From NCBI GenBank assembly GCA_005408345.1, contig SEMN01000568.1, forward strand, positions 1 through 64,000: 64,000 nt of DNA, written 5' to 3'. Below are positions 47,730-62,100 of the stretch, in pieces (the first letter of the stretch is position 1; the number at the start of each line of letters is the position of its first letter). This stretch comes from Macquaria australasica. Its lineage: Eukaryota; Chordata; Actinopteri; Centrarchiformes; Percichthyidae. The position numbers were made by a program, and so were the translations under genes. A model generated the notes under the pieces. That model was not told where the DNA came from. It did not search any database and worked only from the letters and a program-made list of their open reading frames with translations.

Positions 47730-48924
47730 TTTCACCTGCAAGAAACGTGGATACATTTCGAGGGATTTTCACATCTCGGTCACGTTTTCTTTTTCTTTTC
47801 TTTTTTCCCCCTTTTTTAAAGATTTTTTTTTTCTTGAAGGGATTCGTCGGAGCAGAGCCGGGAATTTAAAAAAAAAAAAAAAAAAGTATCGGTGCGCAGT
47901 TTTGGAGGCTCGGTGGTGATGTGAGGGGCTGATAACACATTTCAGCAACAAAAGCGAGGGGCAGGGAGAGAGAGCGAGAAGGCCTTTTGGAGGAGAAAAC
48001 ACAGCAAGGAACAGCTATCACAAACAAGGAGGACAAATCGGGGGATATTGGATCGTGTCGGAGTTGGGGGTGGTGGGAGATCCAGCCGAAAACACAGCCG
48101 CAGTGAGTTTGGAGCTGTTTTGGGTTGATTTGATGCAGCGAATGAAAAGGAGCCGGATGACGACGGAAGCAATGAGAAGATCACACATGTAGCTCGTTTG
48201 GGTGTAAATATTCTTTTCCTTCCTCCTGTCCTGCTGGGCCCCCGACGAAGACAGCCGTCGGGGAGACAGAGAAATAGATAGAGAGTATAAGTGTACACCT
48301 ATGGATGTGTTTGTCATGAAAGGAGACGTGGAAACGAGCCGCGCCACAGCACGGGCGAGGTTTTCGGACACGCCGAGTTCGGCTCCTTGTCACGGGCAGC
48401 AGTGAGACTCAAGACCCGGGCTTTTGGAGATGCAAATTAGGTTGTTTATTCTGCCACCGTTTGAGGTGAAACCCCGAGTTTTGGTGTCTTAACAGACGTG
48501 GTGGATTACAGTTCTTAACGCAACACAGTGGACGGAAAGAGAGGGAGAGAGAGTGGGAAAACAAAACAACAACTATACTGCATGTGAAGGAGGAAAAAGC
48601 AAGAGCAGGATTCAGCAAACTGAGAAGGCGGCCTCGGTGTCGTCAGCAACAGTATCCTGCCCTTTCTCTGACAGCAAAATACGCGTTATGGACACATAAT
48701 TTCTACAGTGCTGCACCACGGACAGTTTTGCAGGCCAGGGACGTTAAACGGTGTAAATGTGGGTGACATTGCTGCCAAATCCGCATGTCAAACGAGGGAT
48801 CTAGACTAGTTTAGTTTATTTATATTTCTTTCTACATATCCACCTCCACTTCTTCTTCTTCTTCTTCTTCCTCCACCTCCTCCTCCTCCCCTGGACCCCC
48901 TTTTTTCTTTTTTCTTGCGGGAAG
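47730..48924 (+). promoter_or_regulatory. gnas 5' leader (inferred) with upstream ORFs
   Basis: If the TATA at 47697 is used, this is the 5' UTR. It includes a poly(A) run at 47868-47885, a GC-rich part, and several upstream ATGs. One upstream frame runs 48301-48405 (34 codons) and another 48584-48766 (60 codons). A (TTC)n/(CTCCTC)n pyrimidine stretch lies just before the start codon (48847-48890). A 5' UTR intron cannot be excluded. Confidence 0.4.
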
Positions 48925-51900
48925 ATGGGTTGTTTGGGCAACAGTAAGACCGAAGACCAGAGAAATGAGGAGAAGGCACAAAGAGAAGCAAACAAAAAGA
49001 TAGAGAAGCAGCTCCAAAAAGACAAACAGATATACAGAGCAACACACAGACTACTACTTTTAGGTGAGTTTGATTTTTTGTTGTTGTTGTTTTTGTTTTC
49101 TATGCTTGCTGCTTTACAGGCAAGTCCTCAGTCTGCACAGTTGAGGCTCTGCTTCCTCCCTACATAACCCTCTGGGATGTTGTTTTGGGAAACATTGTCA
49201 GCAGTGTGACTTTGCCATTGCATAAGGCTGAAGATGCAGCACTGTGCTGGGTTTTCACCATGTTGCTGTCTAATTGACACTACCAACACCAAAACATGCT
49301 GTAGCAGAGTCCATAGGTTGGTTTGAGAGTATACAGTGAGCTAGAGGTATATGTATAAGTGGGTAAACTGCTGTCAGTGGTTATCATAGGATAAACAACC
49401 ACTCGTATCAATACAAACTGGTTTTATTGTCATTTATAGTTACTTTATGCATGCTTTTCTTAACAGAACATATCCCTTTTTCAGCTGCATTGGTTTGGGA
49501 CTACATAGCATGCTGCACAGTATACATCTGAGTCCTTATCATGTATGTAGGCCTGAAAAGTTGGCTAAATTAGGTCTAGTTTTACATGACATGCCCGTTA
49601 GTGGGTGTGTAGCCCAAACAGCGTCTAAAGATAATATGAGTGTAAGAAAAAACACACTCAAACCTACTTAATGGAGAAATGAACATGTGTAAGACTCAAC
49701 ATGTGGTTGTGTGTGTCAGAGAGTGAACTGGAGGTGGGCTGGGTCTCTACATTACATAAGAGACAAATAAGAGTGTCTAACTTTCCCTGCCTGCTCTCTC
49801 CTCTGTACCCTCCTCGTATGTCCATTCGTAGGCTTACCACTTCTACGAAGCCGTGGTGTTCTTTGTAAAAAATTGTAATCTTTGATTACAGAAATGCCAG
49901 TGAGGGTGGGTATTGTACAACATGCCTGTATTTATGTTGGGGAGGAAGTTGTGGTGACTTTAGGAAAGCAGAAGGACAGGACCCACATGAAAACCAAAAC
50001 AAAGATGTCTCCTGTAAAGTTAGCTGCCTTTCAATGATATCATCTACTAGTATGACTTTATTGTGGACCTGCTGGCTGTTGATTGTGATTCTGCATATTT
50101 TGGAGGATATGTTTAAACAGCAAACATAGGCAAATTAAGCATAAAGGGGTCACTCTCAATTCAAACCTGGTGCAGCTGAAAAAAAATGCACGCTAGGCCT
50201 TGAGCTTGGTTTTTGTCCATGTTTGGAAAAGATAGTATCTGAACAATTCATATTCTTATCATAAAGAATCTAGCAGTGCAAGTTGCTATGAGGAACAAAA
50301 ACATGGTCAATTGTTCAACATTTGTGGTGTCAGTCTTTGTGTTAAATGCAGATGACACACACATGTTGGCCATCTATTTGCAGAGCAAAACTTTTAGCAT
50401 GTCTGCCCACCGGGCTGAAGTTGTTGATCACTGGATTTTGTTGCAATCTGTAATTGTAATCTGCAACTAGAACTACACTGTTCATTGGATTAAATAGATA
50501 GGTCACTGGATTAACTAGATCGCCTAATTAAAGCGTTAATGGGTGTGTGGCCCATGCTAGCAGAGTTTGTTTCACTCTGAAGACTGGCACCTACAAGAGG
50601 AGTGATAACATAAAATATGTGAGAGGTAGCAGTTATTTTAAGTCCCAAGTTGACATGTAACACTTTTACAGACTATACTGAAGATATGATGACCTCTCCA
50701 GGTAACATTCATTTAATCAAAGGCTATCTATTGGTCTTCTTTTATGAATGTAACATTTTTTAATTTAACTAAAACAAATAAACAACCTAAACTTTATGCA
50801 TATGCGCCATGCATGAGGATGAGTAGTGGGTCCTATAAACTTCTGAGACTTCCTATAACTTTTATCCAACAAGTGACTTTTTAATTTGACCATGTTTCCT
50901 AATGTTGTATCTTTTATAATGTATTCTAGATACATTTCCAGATACAGCAAAAAAATGGCAGGACAATAATCTGAGGAGGCATTGACTACCATGTATTTAA
51001 CCGAGCACATCTATTAATCAGTTTATTTATCTTTATATTTTTTACCTAATCTGACCTGAGATTCATTTAAACTTTTTATTAGCTACACAATTGCGTGACA
51101 GTCTACAATTGAAGTGAACTTGTTTGTAAAGTAAGTATTTGAATTGACAGTGCAGTTCTAATGCAACATCACCACAATATTTGCAAATGAAAGGGACAGT
51201 CACAATGCTCTGCAAATGTTTGTTATATGGTAATGTGCTACTACAGTTATCTGTTATTTAGCTGCAGTAAATGTTCAAGTGACTAACAGTGTTGCATGCT
51301 GCCCCAGAGATCATTTACATTTTAGCTGATCAGAGTACATGACTTTTCTCTGACGGTTCCTTGACAAAATGCAGTTAACATCAGTGTCTGCATTACAGTA
51401 GCAACTTTTTTGTTCATGTATTTCCATGTCTCGGGTTCAGATTAGATCGATTTACCGCTTATGGGATCAGAAAATTTGTCATTCAGACTATAGATCCTTT
51501 GGAGCTGACCAGATGTACCAGCAGCCATGCTAGCTGTTAACATAATAACACACGAGTTTCTGATTTCTTTCACAACTTCTCCTGCAGAAGAAACTATTAT
51601 ATTGAGAGTACTGGTAGATTATAGTATCATCCCTAACTTACTCTTCTCGTGACCTCTGCACATTGGTCTACAGAGGTCACAGTTTTTGGTTTCTTTCGCA
51701 ATATAAACATTGAATTTATGTTTATTTTGGAGATATGACTCGGATAAAACTCTACTGGTGTGGCTTTAAAGTTTCAGTAGCATACAGGCAGTCTGTGGGA
51801 TATTTCCTGTTGGACGAACCACTAATGGCCAGGATCCTCAAATTGTACTTTTGCCAATGGTTTGCTTTGCAGACTATAATCCAGACAAACTTCTCAAATG

Positions 51901-54900
51901 CATCAGTGTTTAATGCTGTCCTAACAAACAGTTGTACAAGAACTTTGCATAAATAAAAAAAGTAATTATTAAATAAGACGAAGAATCTGACCAAGCCTTG
52001 AGGGCCACTTTTTTGTACTTAACAGTTTTTAATGCTTTGTGCTATTGACACAGTTCTACTGCTACTCAACAGGATTAAGGTTCAATACCACACATGCAAC
52101 CAAAAATAGTTTCTAGTACACAAGAAGGGCCAGCCCCAAAAATCACCACTACACTATTGTACTTTACTGTTTAATACAGTTATTTTGCAAGATGTTATGG
52201 CGTTTCTGCTTCATCAGACAATGTCGGTGTGGGAAGAGACAGGGAGATGGGAGAGGAAGAGGAGAGCTGACATCGTGACATGAGGTCATCAGTCAGATTT
52301 GAGAGCATGATGTCATGAGTTCATGGTATGCGCTGTAGCTTGCTGAGCCACCAAAATGCCCATGTCCCAGACTCTTCTGTGGCTTGTCTACCACAAATGC
52401 GTCTCATGGGTGGGAAACGCTGGCTACAACATCCTTATACTAACTTGCAAACTGCCAGTCAGTCAAACCAGATGAATTAGATCAAATTAGGTGAGTTATT
52501 TTAAAAATGGACCAAATCTTCAGGTCTCTACCTTTTTCCAAACAGTACAAATGACTATTAGTTTGAGGACATTGGACAAGTGACAGTTGTTACACAGATG
52601 TTGTCCATTTTTCTGCATCAGAGAGATCCAACAAGGCCTTTCTGAGATGTCACGTCTGTGTCTTCATATCAAATCTGAGACAGGAAAGGCGTCGGACAGT
52701 GTGAAAGTGGTGCAACTTTTAAATGTTGAACATTAAGCTGCTCACTCTTCATGCAGTTGTACATACTGCAGCTGTGGCATTACAGAGCAACAGATGTGAG
52801 TTTCATTCTTACACCAGGTATGCACAGGCCATCCAGGGACCTGCAGCATACATAAAACTAGCAACGCTAAATGCAACCAGTCTCTCTTCATGCCTTTTAG
52901 CAGAATCAGTTGAATAATTCTCGCAATGTTTTACTGTTTGTTGACGGCCAAATACCACAGACAAGAACAGTGATCACATTTTTCTCACAGGACATAAAGG
53001 CATATGATGAGCTTCTGAACTAGTTGTTTATTAGAAGAAAGTTGTTGCATCAGTGGAGGGATGGGATTCAAAACGATGAAGAGGGCAGCATTTGGTAAAA
53101 TGTGAGGTTAAAAGGCAGGGCCCCAAAATGGATGACTTGCAGTATATTCAAGACTAAATTCAATTTTGCAAGGTGTCAGACACCTGTAAACATACACCAG
53201 GTCTGTGAATTCAGTGTAATTTGTTCTATAGTAAGAGTTGACTGTAGGAACAGACACAACTGACAATATCTTAAAACATGAGGTTAACTCAAACTTGTAT
53301 AACTTTACAGCAAGTACAGCAAACCAAAATACTCATCTTGCAGTCGAATCACGTGACATTATTGTCGGTTGCAGGCAGATGTTTATTGGTTGTGGTCATC
53401 AAGGCAGTGGGGACATTATTAAAAGTTTGAATGACCCACTGTAACAACCAAAGCCAAATATGAAGCTTCTTGGTGGTAAACCCGCCTTTTTTTTCTGGCG
53501 AGCACGTGCCAAACTAAAACTTTGGAGTGTACTTCCTGAAAAACTCTTTTTAACTTAACACTATAACACCCGCTTTTGAAGGGAAAAAGGCTTTTTTTTA
53601 ATGGAAAAGTCTTAAGGCTGTCATCATGTCTAAAAATGTAATCTTGTGATTGTGATCACAGTATCTAGTGGAATAATCCAGTTTATTATTTCAGCCATGA
53701 CCATGCAGCACTGTCCTTGCCTCGACTCCCAGTTTTCCCAAATAAAGTCACATTCATGCATGAAATTTGCTGTTTGTTCATTGAAAGTTTCCTGTAGGCC
53801 ATAGTAAGTCGCAGCCAAAACAGCGTAAGAACTTCCAAATTAAAAACCTTTCTGTCAGGTACAGACGGCGCTTGTATCCAGTATACTGGAAATGGAACAA
53901 CTGTACACATACTGTAAAGTGGCATTTCAGACAAATGCGTATGTTGTCTTGTATCACATGTCAACAGTTCCCTAATCTTTCCTTCTTTCTGTCTCTCTCT
54001 CAGGAGCTGGAGAGTCAGGAAAGAGCACCATAGTGAAACAGATGAGGATCCTACATGTCAACGGCTTCAATGCAGAGTAAGTATGATATGAGTAAAGGCC
54101 TACAAGTAGCTGAACGTGAGCATACATCCAGAGTCAGTTTAGGCAGTATCTGCTGAGTGCACCAGATGATACCTGTATCCCATTTCTGAGGCTGCACCCT
54201 GTCTTGTGGAAAAGCTGAAGTCCAAGCTGAATCTGCACCTCCTCTCAGACCCTTACAGAGACCAAACTAGTAGTAAATGTGGCGATCCTCATCTTTTTGT
54301 TAAATCTGAAATTGGCATGTTCACCTCAATGAAGCTGCCCTGAAAAGTCCAGCTAATGTGGTAAACCAGGACAGGTTCCATGATAACAGTACATACATCA
54401 ATATCACCTCTGTTTATCTGTAAGACCTATGTCATTAACAACATATCCAAGCTGCAAACAAAAACAAACCGTGAAGTTTATGTCTAGCTTCCATTATTTG
54501 CATCTAGTTGTGGGGTTTTCTTTAGTCAGCTTCGTGTGTTCACCAGTGACCGATGTCTACTTGAATGCAAATATCTGGTAAATGCATCGCGACTCGACGT
54601 CATGTGATATTTCCCAACTTTGAGTTGACACAGGGTCACAGGGGCCAGTTGTGTCACTAAGCTTTCTGAAATGCTGCCATGTGTTTGCCTATACATTATT
54701 GTTTCAGCACCAATCTGGGGACCCAAACGCAGTAAAACAAGCATCTGGAATTATTTTTCCAGATACTATTTTTCTCCCGTGACATTAGAAGACACCCCGC
54801 TTCTGCCCCTTATGTCTGAAGTAGAAATTCTTCTGCTTTTGTGGGTGTAAAATGTAATTGATTTGTCTGTTTTTTTGGCATTCTTTCATTTTCAGTTCTT

Positions 54901-56075
54901 TAATTTAGTCTCTAGACACACAAGTCTTTCTGACAAAAGATTACAGTTCTGCTGCTCTCTTTTTCTTGCTTTTTGGTTTTCGGATCACATCCTTGACTTG
55001 TGCTTGTTTCAATGAGCAAAATGGAAAGTTTCATCTGTTTCTGTGTGAGTGTGTTTCTGTGTGTCAGTGACTTGGCATGTATTGGTCTGGTGGTTGCGAT
55101 GGGGATGGAAGCATCTTTGCAAGGTTAGACTAGAAAATCAGCACCTAAGGCAGACGAGCGTATGACCCAGCGCGTGACTCCACAACACTGAGCTGTGTGT
55201 GTGTGTGTCAGTATATATGTCTGTGTAGTGTGCACAGGTGGGTGGGTGCTAACAAGACACACAAACACATACAGCATTATCACTTTCAGTCAGATCTGTG
55301 ACATTGCTTGGATTATCTGGATTATTTATTTGTTTACCAGGCCATGTATGGCTCCTTTGTTTCCTTGTGTGTAGGAAACTGGAGTACTCCCATATATGTT
55401 GCTCCATATGTATGTAGTTTCATTGTTTTACTTTGAATGTGTGGTCAGATGTCATCTTTTATGAGTCTGAACAGTGAATCACCTTTTTGTTTTTGAAGAT
55501 CTGCTAAAAACCAAAACAGCAGTCTTGCAGGCCAGTTGCTTGTGGGTCTCCACATGACAAGCATAGTAATATGTTTTAATAAGCCTGGATCCTGAGGCAG
55601 GACATAAATTTACTGATTTGAGACTGAAAGGGTTCAATAACGCCTGCGATGAAAGAGTTTGGGTGAATGGGTTGAGTGTTGTGGTAACCTAAAGGTCAGA
55701 GTAATTGGCTTGTGACCGGTTCCAAATGCTGGCCTGATCTGGAAAAGGAATGAATGACTGACTGACTCAGCTCTCTCTATTCTTCTCAACTATGACTGAG
55801 CTGCCCTTGGGCAAGGCATGTAACTGCCAGCCTCATCACAGGAACTTAAGTGGTCAAAAGCTGAGGACTGCAGATGTGTGGGGCAGTTTTTGTTATTGTG
55901 ATATTGATTTCAGCCCCAGTCCCTGTCATCTGCTTTACATCTGTTACAACTGTTAATTCTCTGCATTTATTCACCTTAACGTATCACCAGACGTTGTCAC
56001 TGTTACATGTTGTGTCATGTCTTCTTTCCTTCTCTCTAACCACACAAAGACATGCAGTCGTAATCTCAACTGGAA

Positions 56076-56123
<48 letters not shown>

Positions 56124-59065
56124 CCATGTGATTTGTAATGACTATCAGGTTGAAAATGTAAACAAGGCCTTCTCAATCTCCCTCCTAACCCAATAAACTC
56201 TCTCTTACCCCCTCTTTTTGCTCTCTTTCTGTGGCGTTTCTTGGTGCGCGGTGACCTCACAGGCTTTGTTACACAAATTGTATTCAAGTCTGCGTGTATT
56301 TTACAGTCCAATACATAAAAAGATTTTAGTGGGAATGTAACAACTCACTGTAGTTTAATTCAAGCCTTTCTGGACTAAATTTTGAACCGGATTTGGGGAA
56401 AAAACACATTGTAAATTGTGGATTTTGTTTGAGGCTTTCCTTTCTTTTCAGGAGGTACAGTTTCTAGTGATTGTAATTTGGTGTTGTTGATGCAGCTGCT
56501 AGAGAGCAAATGTTGTGACAGATATCTATGAAAGGCCAAAATAGGCCTATAATAGCATCGCAGCGACATGGTAGCTTGGCCCAGGAAGGTGTATGTGCCT
56601 GCCTGCATGTGTATGCATTTTGAATGAGAGTTTGTGTGTATTTTGTGTGAGAGATTACGTTCTCAGAACTGACCCGTTTGTGTTCAGTTGGATGTAAGTT
56701 TAAGATTCCCTGTGGTCTTTCCCGATCTTCACCTGTGTTTTAGCCGATCAAGACTTCAGCCTCCATGTTAGCGATTCTTGAGAAAATACGCTATTTGATA
56801 CAGTCTCTACTGTCTTTGACTGTAGGTGGCGACATCAGCGTGTCTGCATCTGCATGTCTAAACTTTTTTGTACATATGAGTCACAAATTGGCTCGTGTAG
56901 AACTAGTCTGACCGTGACAAAACGGCTCCGCCTTGTGGACAATCTGCAGCCTGCTAAATGTAAGTGAGTGCATTTGTGAGTGAGTTAGAAACCACTTACA
57001 TTATGGTACTTCCCATCTAAAAATCTGATGCATCATGCAGCCCTAACCTGGATTGTTAGAGCAATGACACCCTGATGGATTTCACCTGTTAGCTGAAGTT
57101 GTGAAGGAATTGTGCAGCCTTTGTTTTTGGTAACCAAATGGATGAGTCAAACTTTAAAATGCAAATTGAACTGGTCCAAAGAAATTGATAAACATTTGCA
57201 TCGATTTGGTCTAGTGCAGCAGTGTCCCTTGTGGAAAAAGTAAAAACTGGCACAGAACAAAGAGGCCCATCTCACCCTTTGTCACTGTACACTGACTATT
57301 GTAAACACAATGCGCTGTTGTCCCGGCAGGCTCAAGGTGAAAGATAGGCTAACTGGCTCTCTGGTTGCCTTTTTTATTAGAAACATTTCTGTCACAGAGT
57401 CACAGAACAGCTTTCTTTCACAGCAGACAGACATAATTTCTCTACCACGTGTGCCAATGAAGGTCTGTTTACCCTTCCCAGATCAAAAACAAATTCAATG
57501 CAGCGTACTGTAGTGTACTATGTCACGGTAACATGGAACTCCCTCTCTGTACTTTATTTTTTTTTATTCACTAAAACAATACTTTCTAACTGAACCCTCT
57601 TTTGTGTTCATGCCATCTATGATGGATTGTTTTCTGTTCTGAATATGAAACTGCTCAGACAGCTTGTCCCCTCTTTTCGACTAACAATTGGATGCTGAGT
57701 GGAAGTGAGACATTTCATGCATGTACTGTAATTGATTAGAATTTTGCAAATATATACTATTCTGTCAACAGTATACATTTAGTAATAATTTTATTTTAAA
57801 TTGTTATTTTTTAAGTATTTGTGTTACTTTATGCATTTAAATTGTTATTTTCACTCCTGATGAGCTAGAAATTATCGTAAACAGTTTTATTTTATTGTAA
57901 AACTGTTTGATTTATTCTAATATTTTTTGTATTTTGTATTTTTATGTTGATGCTGCTGTTGAACTGTCATGTGTGATTGAAGACGTCTGCGTAGTAGCTA
58001 AAACTGTATAGATGGAATCACCAGCACATAAAATGAATAAATTAAAGGGGTGCTCCACCAATTTTCCACATAAAGTGCAGTGTACTCAGAGTACTACTCA
58101 GCCTTTTAAAACAGCATCTGTAATGTAGTCTGTGGCTGTGGAGGAGCTTTCAGAAGTTAAAAAATATTACCATGATGTCATTATCTCAGTTTGGCCTTGA
58201 GACTTAAAATCTTTAACATAAGTCTGTTTGAAAGAAGTGGGCATTCTGGAAGCAAAATACTCTAACCAAAAATACTCCATTGAGTTGCATTATGGGAAAT
58301 GTAGTATCCAGCTTTTTCAGAGCTCAAACCATAGGGACTGAATATCTCGACCTCTGCTGCTTTGATTTTGCCCATTCTTGTTTTTAAAAATCTGTCTCTC
58401 TCGAATTCCCCAACTTTATGGAAGAAAAATACTAAATCAATGGAGCCCCGTTAAATACCCCTTTAAATCCCCTTACACGGACAAACTGCAATATTGGTCT
58501 GCAGTGGATATCATGTATCACGTACTATTGTATCTCTTTCTGTCTCTGTATTTCTTACTTTTGGTCTGAAGACACTGTTATGTCTGTATGTACCTTCTGG
58601 ACAGCAATAATCCCTAACATGATTGTCACCAAACCTGTGTGTCTGTTTCAGAGAGAAGAAGCAGAAAATTCAGGACATCAAGAATAATATCAAAGAGGCT
58701 ATTGAGGTAAGTGGCTGTGTTCATGTCATTTTTGCTGTTGGTAGACGAAAACACAAAAATTGCTTTTTTACTGGGATTAATTGGACTGTTCAAACGGATG
58801 AGCTGACTATCAGTCCTGCATTCTTTTTAATATTTACAAATCATGTCCATCTTCTATCTTTCTGTCATCCACACTTAAATGCATGTGATTTGGGTTTGTG
58901 TATTTGTGACAGACCATAGTAACAGCTATGAGCACCCTGACACCGCCGGTGCAGTTGGCATGCCCAGAGAACCGGTACCGGATCGAATATGTTCTCAACC
59001 TCGTCAACCAGAAGGACTTTGAGTTTCCATCTGTGAGTATTACAATATGAGACACCGCAAACACA

Positions 59066-59142
<77 letters not shown>

Positions 59143-62100
59143 GGTTATTCTTATTTTTACCATGTGGCCTGCAGTTTCTACTTCAATTAGAACTACCATG
59201 TACTTCAATTTTGACTTGACAATTTTTCACTTACAGTGGTTGCTTATGCAGATGGTTTTGCAAAGAATTTGAATATTTTAACCAACATTTCATTTTTACT
59301 CCCGCAAAGTGGGCTAGATGGCCAAGTTTAAATTGGTTGCTTGCCCTGTTAACATGGTTAAAACATTAAAATAAATAATAATAAATGTTATGTTTGACTC
59401 TGGTGTAAAGCTGTGGCCAATATAATACATTTGCAACGGGTGCACGCATTCTCAGCTGTGTGTGTGTTTCAGTAGATGATAGTAATAGTCCCAACATCCC
59501 AGGTGATAATCCCTTGACACAGGTACCAAACACTGAGGTTTACTAATGACCTAATGGGTAATGTCTGTGTAAGTTTAGTATCCTCAGTGGGATATTCCCA
59601 TTAACTAATTGTCCAAGCCAAGAGACTAAACCTTGAAGTCTGAAAGCCACCTGTGGGGCAAAGCTTAATTCACTTTTCACTCTGTCTCACGTATGAATAG
59701 AAGCTGTAGTTCATTTTCTAGTGATGGGAATTCATTTTGTTTTAACGTGCTGTCACCATGGTACTCAGTGTATGTTGTCACACTGTCTCACCAAATTACA
59801 GTACATGATAAAATCTTCAAAATTACGTATGTGATTGAATATTGAAACATGATGCATACATTTGCTTATTGATTATGTAAAAATGTAGTGTAGCTCATTT
59901 ATCACAAACTATAATACACCTCTGATTTCAGTACAGTATGAAAATCAACTTGCCGAGTCTTGAAACATGCTTGAAAATAGGCGTCCGTAACATCGAACAA
60001 ATATCATGGTGTTTGAATGCAGATGGTGCAGAGGCGTGCTGGTGTGTCGCTTGCTTGTGGGAAACTAGAGCCGTAAGAGCTGGCAGCTGAGCGGTATTGT
60101 GGTGTATAATATTTTGTTTTGTTATTTTTAAAGAACACTTTTGTCTGTGCTTGAGCTACATTTCCATGCGATGATCATTTTAATTTAGTTTTGTTTTTTC
60201 CAAACTGATGTTCACATTGCTGATAGGACTCTGATCTTCATATCAGTCCGAAATGAATGGAAACAGTGACCTGAATTGTCACATATTCAAAAGTTTAGTA
60301 TGTAAGGTACAGTATGTTGTGATTTTTAGTAAATGAGCTAAAACACATAAACACACTGGACTGGTCCTTTTAATGCTTTGAGGCACAGAGTTCATGTTAA
60401 TAGCGTCCATGTGTAATGGGAAGATGAGTATTTTCACTTTCCTGCTAATTAATGCATTAATTGGCATAACGACCTAATTAGTGCAACTGCTTGTGTTTTA
60501 TGTATGATGGTGATTATGGAGGGACATTAGGCGGCTAAAGCGCCTCTTGTGTCTTTCCGTACAGTTTGTCTTACAGTAATAGATGACGACCTTCAGCAAA
60601 CAGGGTCATCTGTCCTACCAAACTAGTACCTCCACATCAACCCTGCTGAAGTGTCCTTGAGCAAGACACTTGTAGCTTACCAGCTCCAGTGGCTCTGTTT
60701 TCAAGTTGATGCTGCACTCCGATGTCCTTATGGGGACTGATAGTGTCACATCTCATGTCTGAGAATTGAGGTTTTCCTGGTTGCCTAGTTCAGTAGGCTC
60801 GCTGTCGTAATGCAACAGTAACTGGAGAGAGAAGAAAGGGAGGCTGTAAAAGAGAGAGAGGAAGCAGTAGGGAAAAGGGGGTTAGATGAAGCATTACATC
60901 AAAAAAAAGATTTTTTTTTTTTTGTCTTAAAGCGCATGACAGATAATAAAGGAGTACTCTGTTTGTGAACACATGATGAGTTTGGTGTCATGGAGAATTG
61001 ATGATGAAAGGATTTTCACTTCTAGGTAAGTGTCTAAGATGATTGGGTAACACTGGGATTTTGTTATGATAAATGATACAGAAATTAAAAAAAGACCCAG
61101 GTAGAGGGGAAAAAAATCCTTTAAGAAAAGTGAATAAAAAGTTTACTTATGGAAATTGGAGAAAAATAGAAGGTAGGGTGGCAGCACATGTATGTTCAAG
61201 TAAGTGACCATCTTCACCAGATACATTGATTTATTCATTTATTTACTTACATGGTGGTACTAAGCTCAAGCTCTTGTCCTGAGTGATTTATAGTAAGTGA
61301 GCAGACAGCAAACAAATGTCTAACTCGGCGACAATTCATTAAGACTCATCAGCTGTTACAGGAATCAAATGCATGAGTTTTCCTATGCTGGATGCTCTCT
61401 TTAACCACTAAGTCACCCTGCTGCCCCAGGAATTCCACTCCTGCTGAGCTGTTGGGAAGCAATTATTTGTTTACGGTTGCTGTTTGGCTTCACTTGTTTG
61501 GTCGGTTGACTTGTTTATGACGAGCACGGCATAGTTTCCAAGTTATGAAACAGGATGGCGAAAGTGTATTCCGCCTTTCATTGGGATCTGCACGAGAGAC
61601 AGGGGAACAGCGTTGATACCAGGCATGTGTGTGTATAAAGAGAGAGGCGTGTGCTCATAGGCACATCATCACTTTCATTTATCTGGTTGTCTTTTATGCT
61701 TTACTAAGCATTGGATAACTTCCTACAAATCATTACAGATAGCAAATTGATCTATTCCATTGTAACTTTATGTAATTGATAGACCGCGTGTGCGTGTGTG
61801 TGTGTGTGTGTGAATAAGAGTGAGACAGACACGCGTCCGTGTATCCCCACTCTGGAACAGGAAGTAGCCTGTGTTTGACCTGATTTAGGAGAGTTCATGG
61901 ACGCATCAACCACAAAGTTCCTGTTAATGAACTCAAACAGCCCTACACATACAGAACACACTGCTTAGTCACTGTAGTTGGTCTGTACTTTGTGTCTGCA
62001 CCTTTACATCAACATCTCTGATACTTGGTTTTAAGGCCACAACTAATGATTATTATCGATTTAATCTACTGATCTACAAACCTAAAAACAAAGAAAAGAA

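Larger units (their letters stand above)
54077..58651 (+). other. gnas intron 2
   Basis: This 4.6-kb intron is where mammalian GNAS has its alternative exon 3; no such exon is visible. It contains a short-repeat-like piece near 55797-55870 (GCCCTTGGGCAAGGCATGTA), a (CA)n run at 56081-56121 and a MITE-like element at 58041-58468. Confidence 0.6.
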
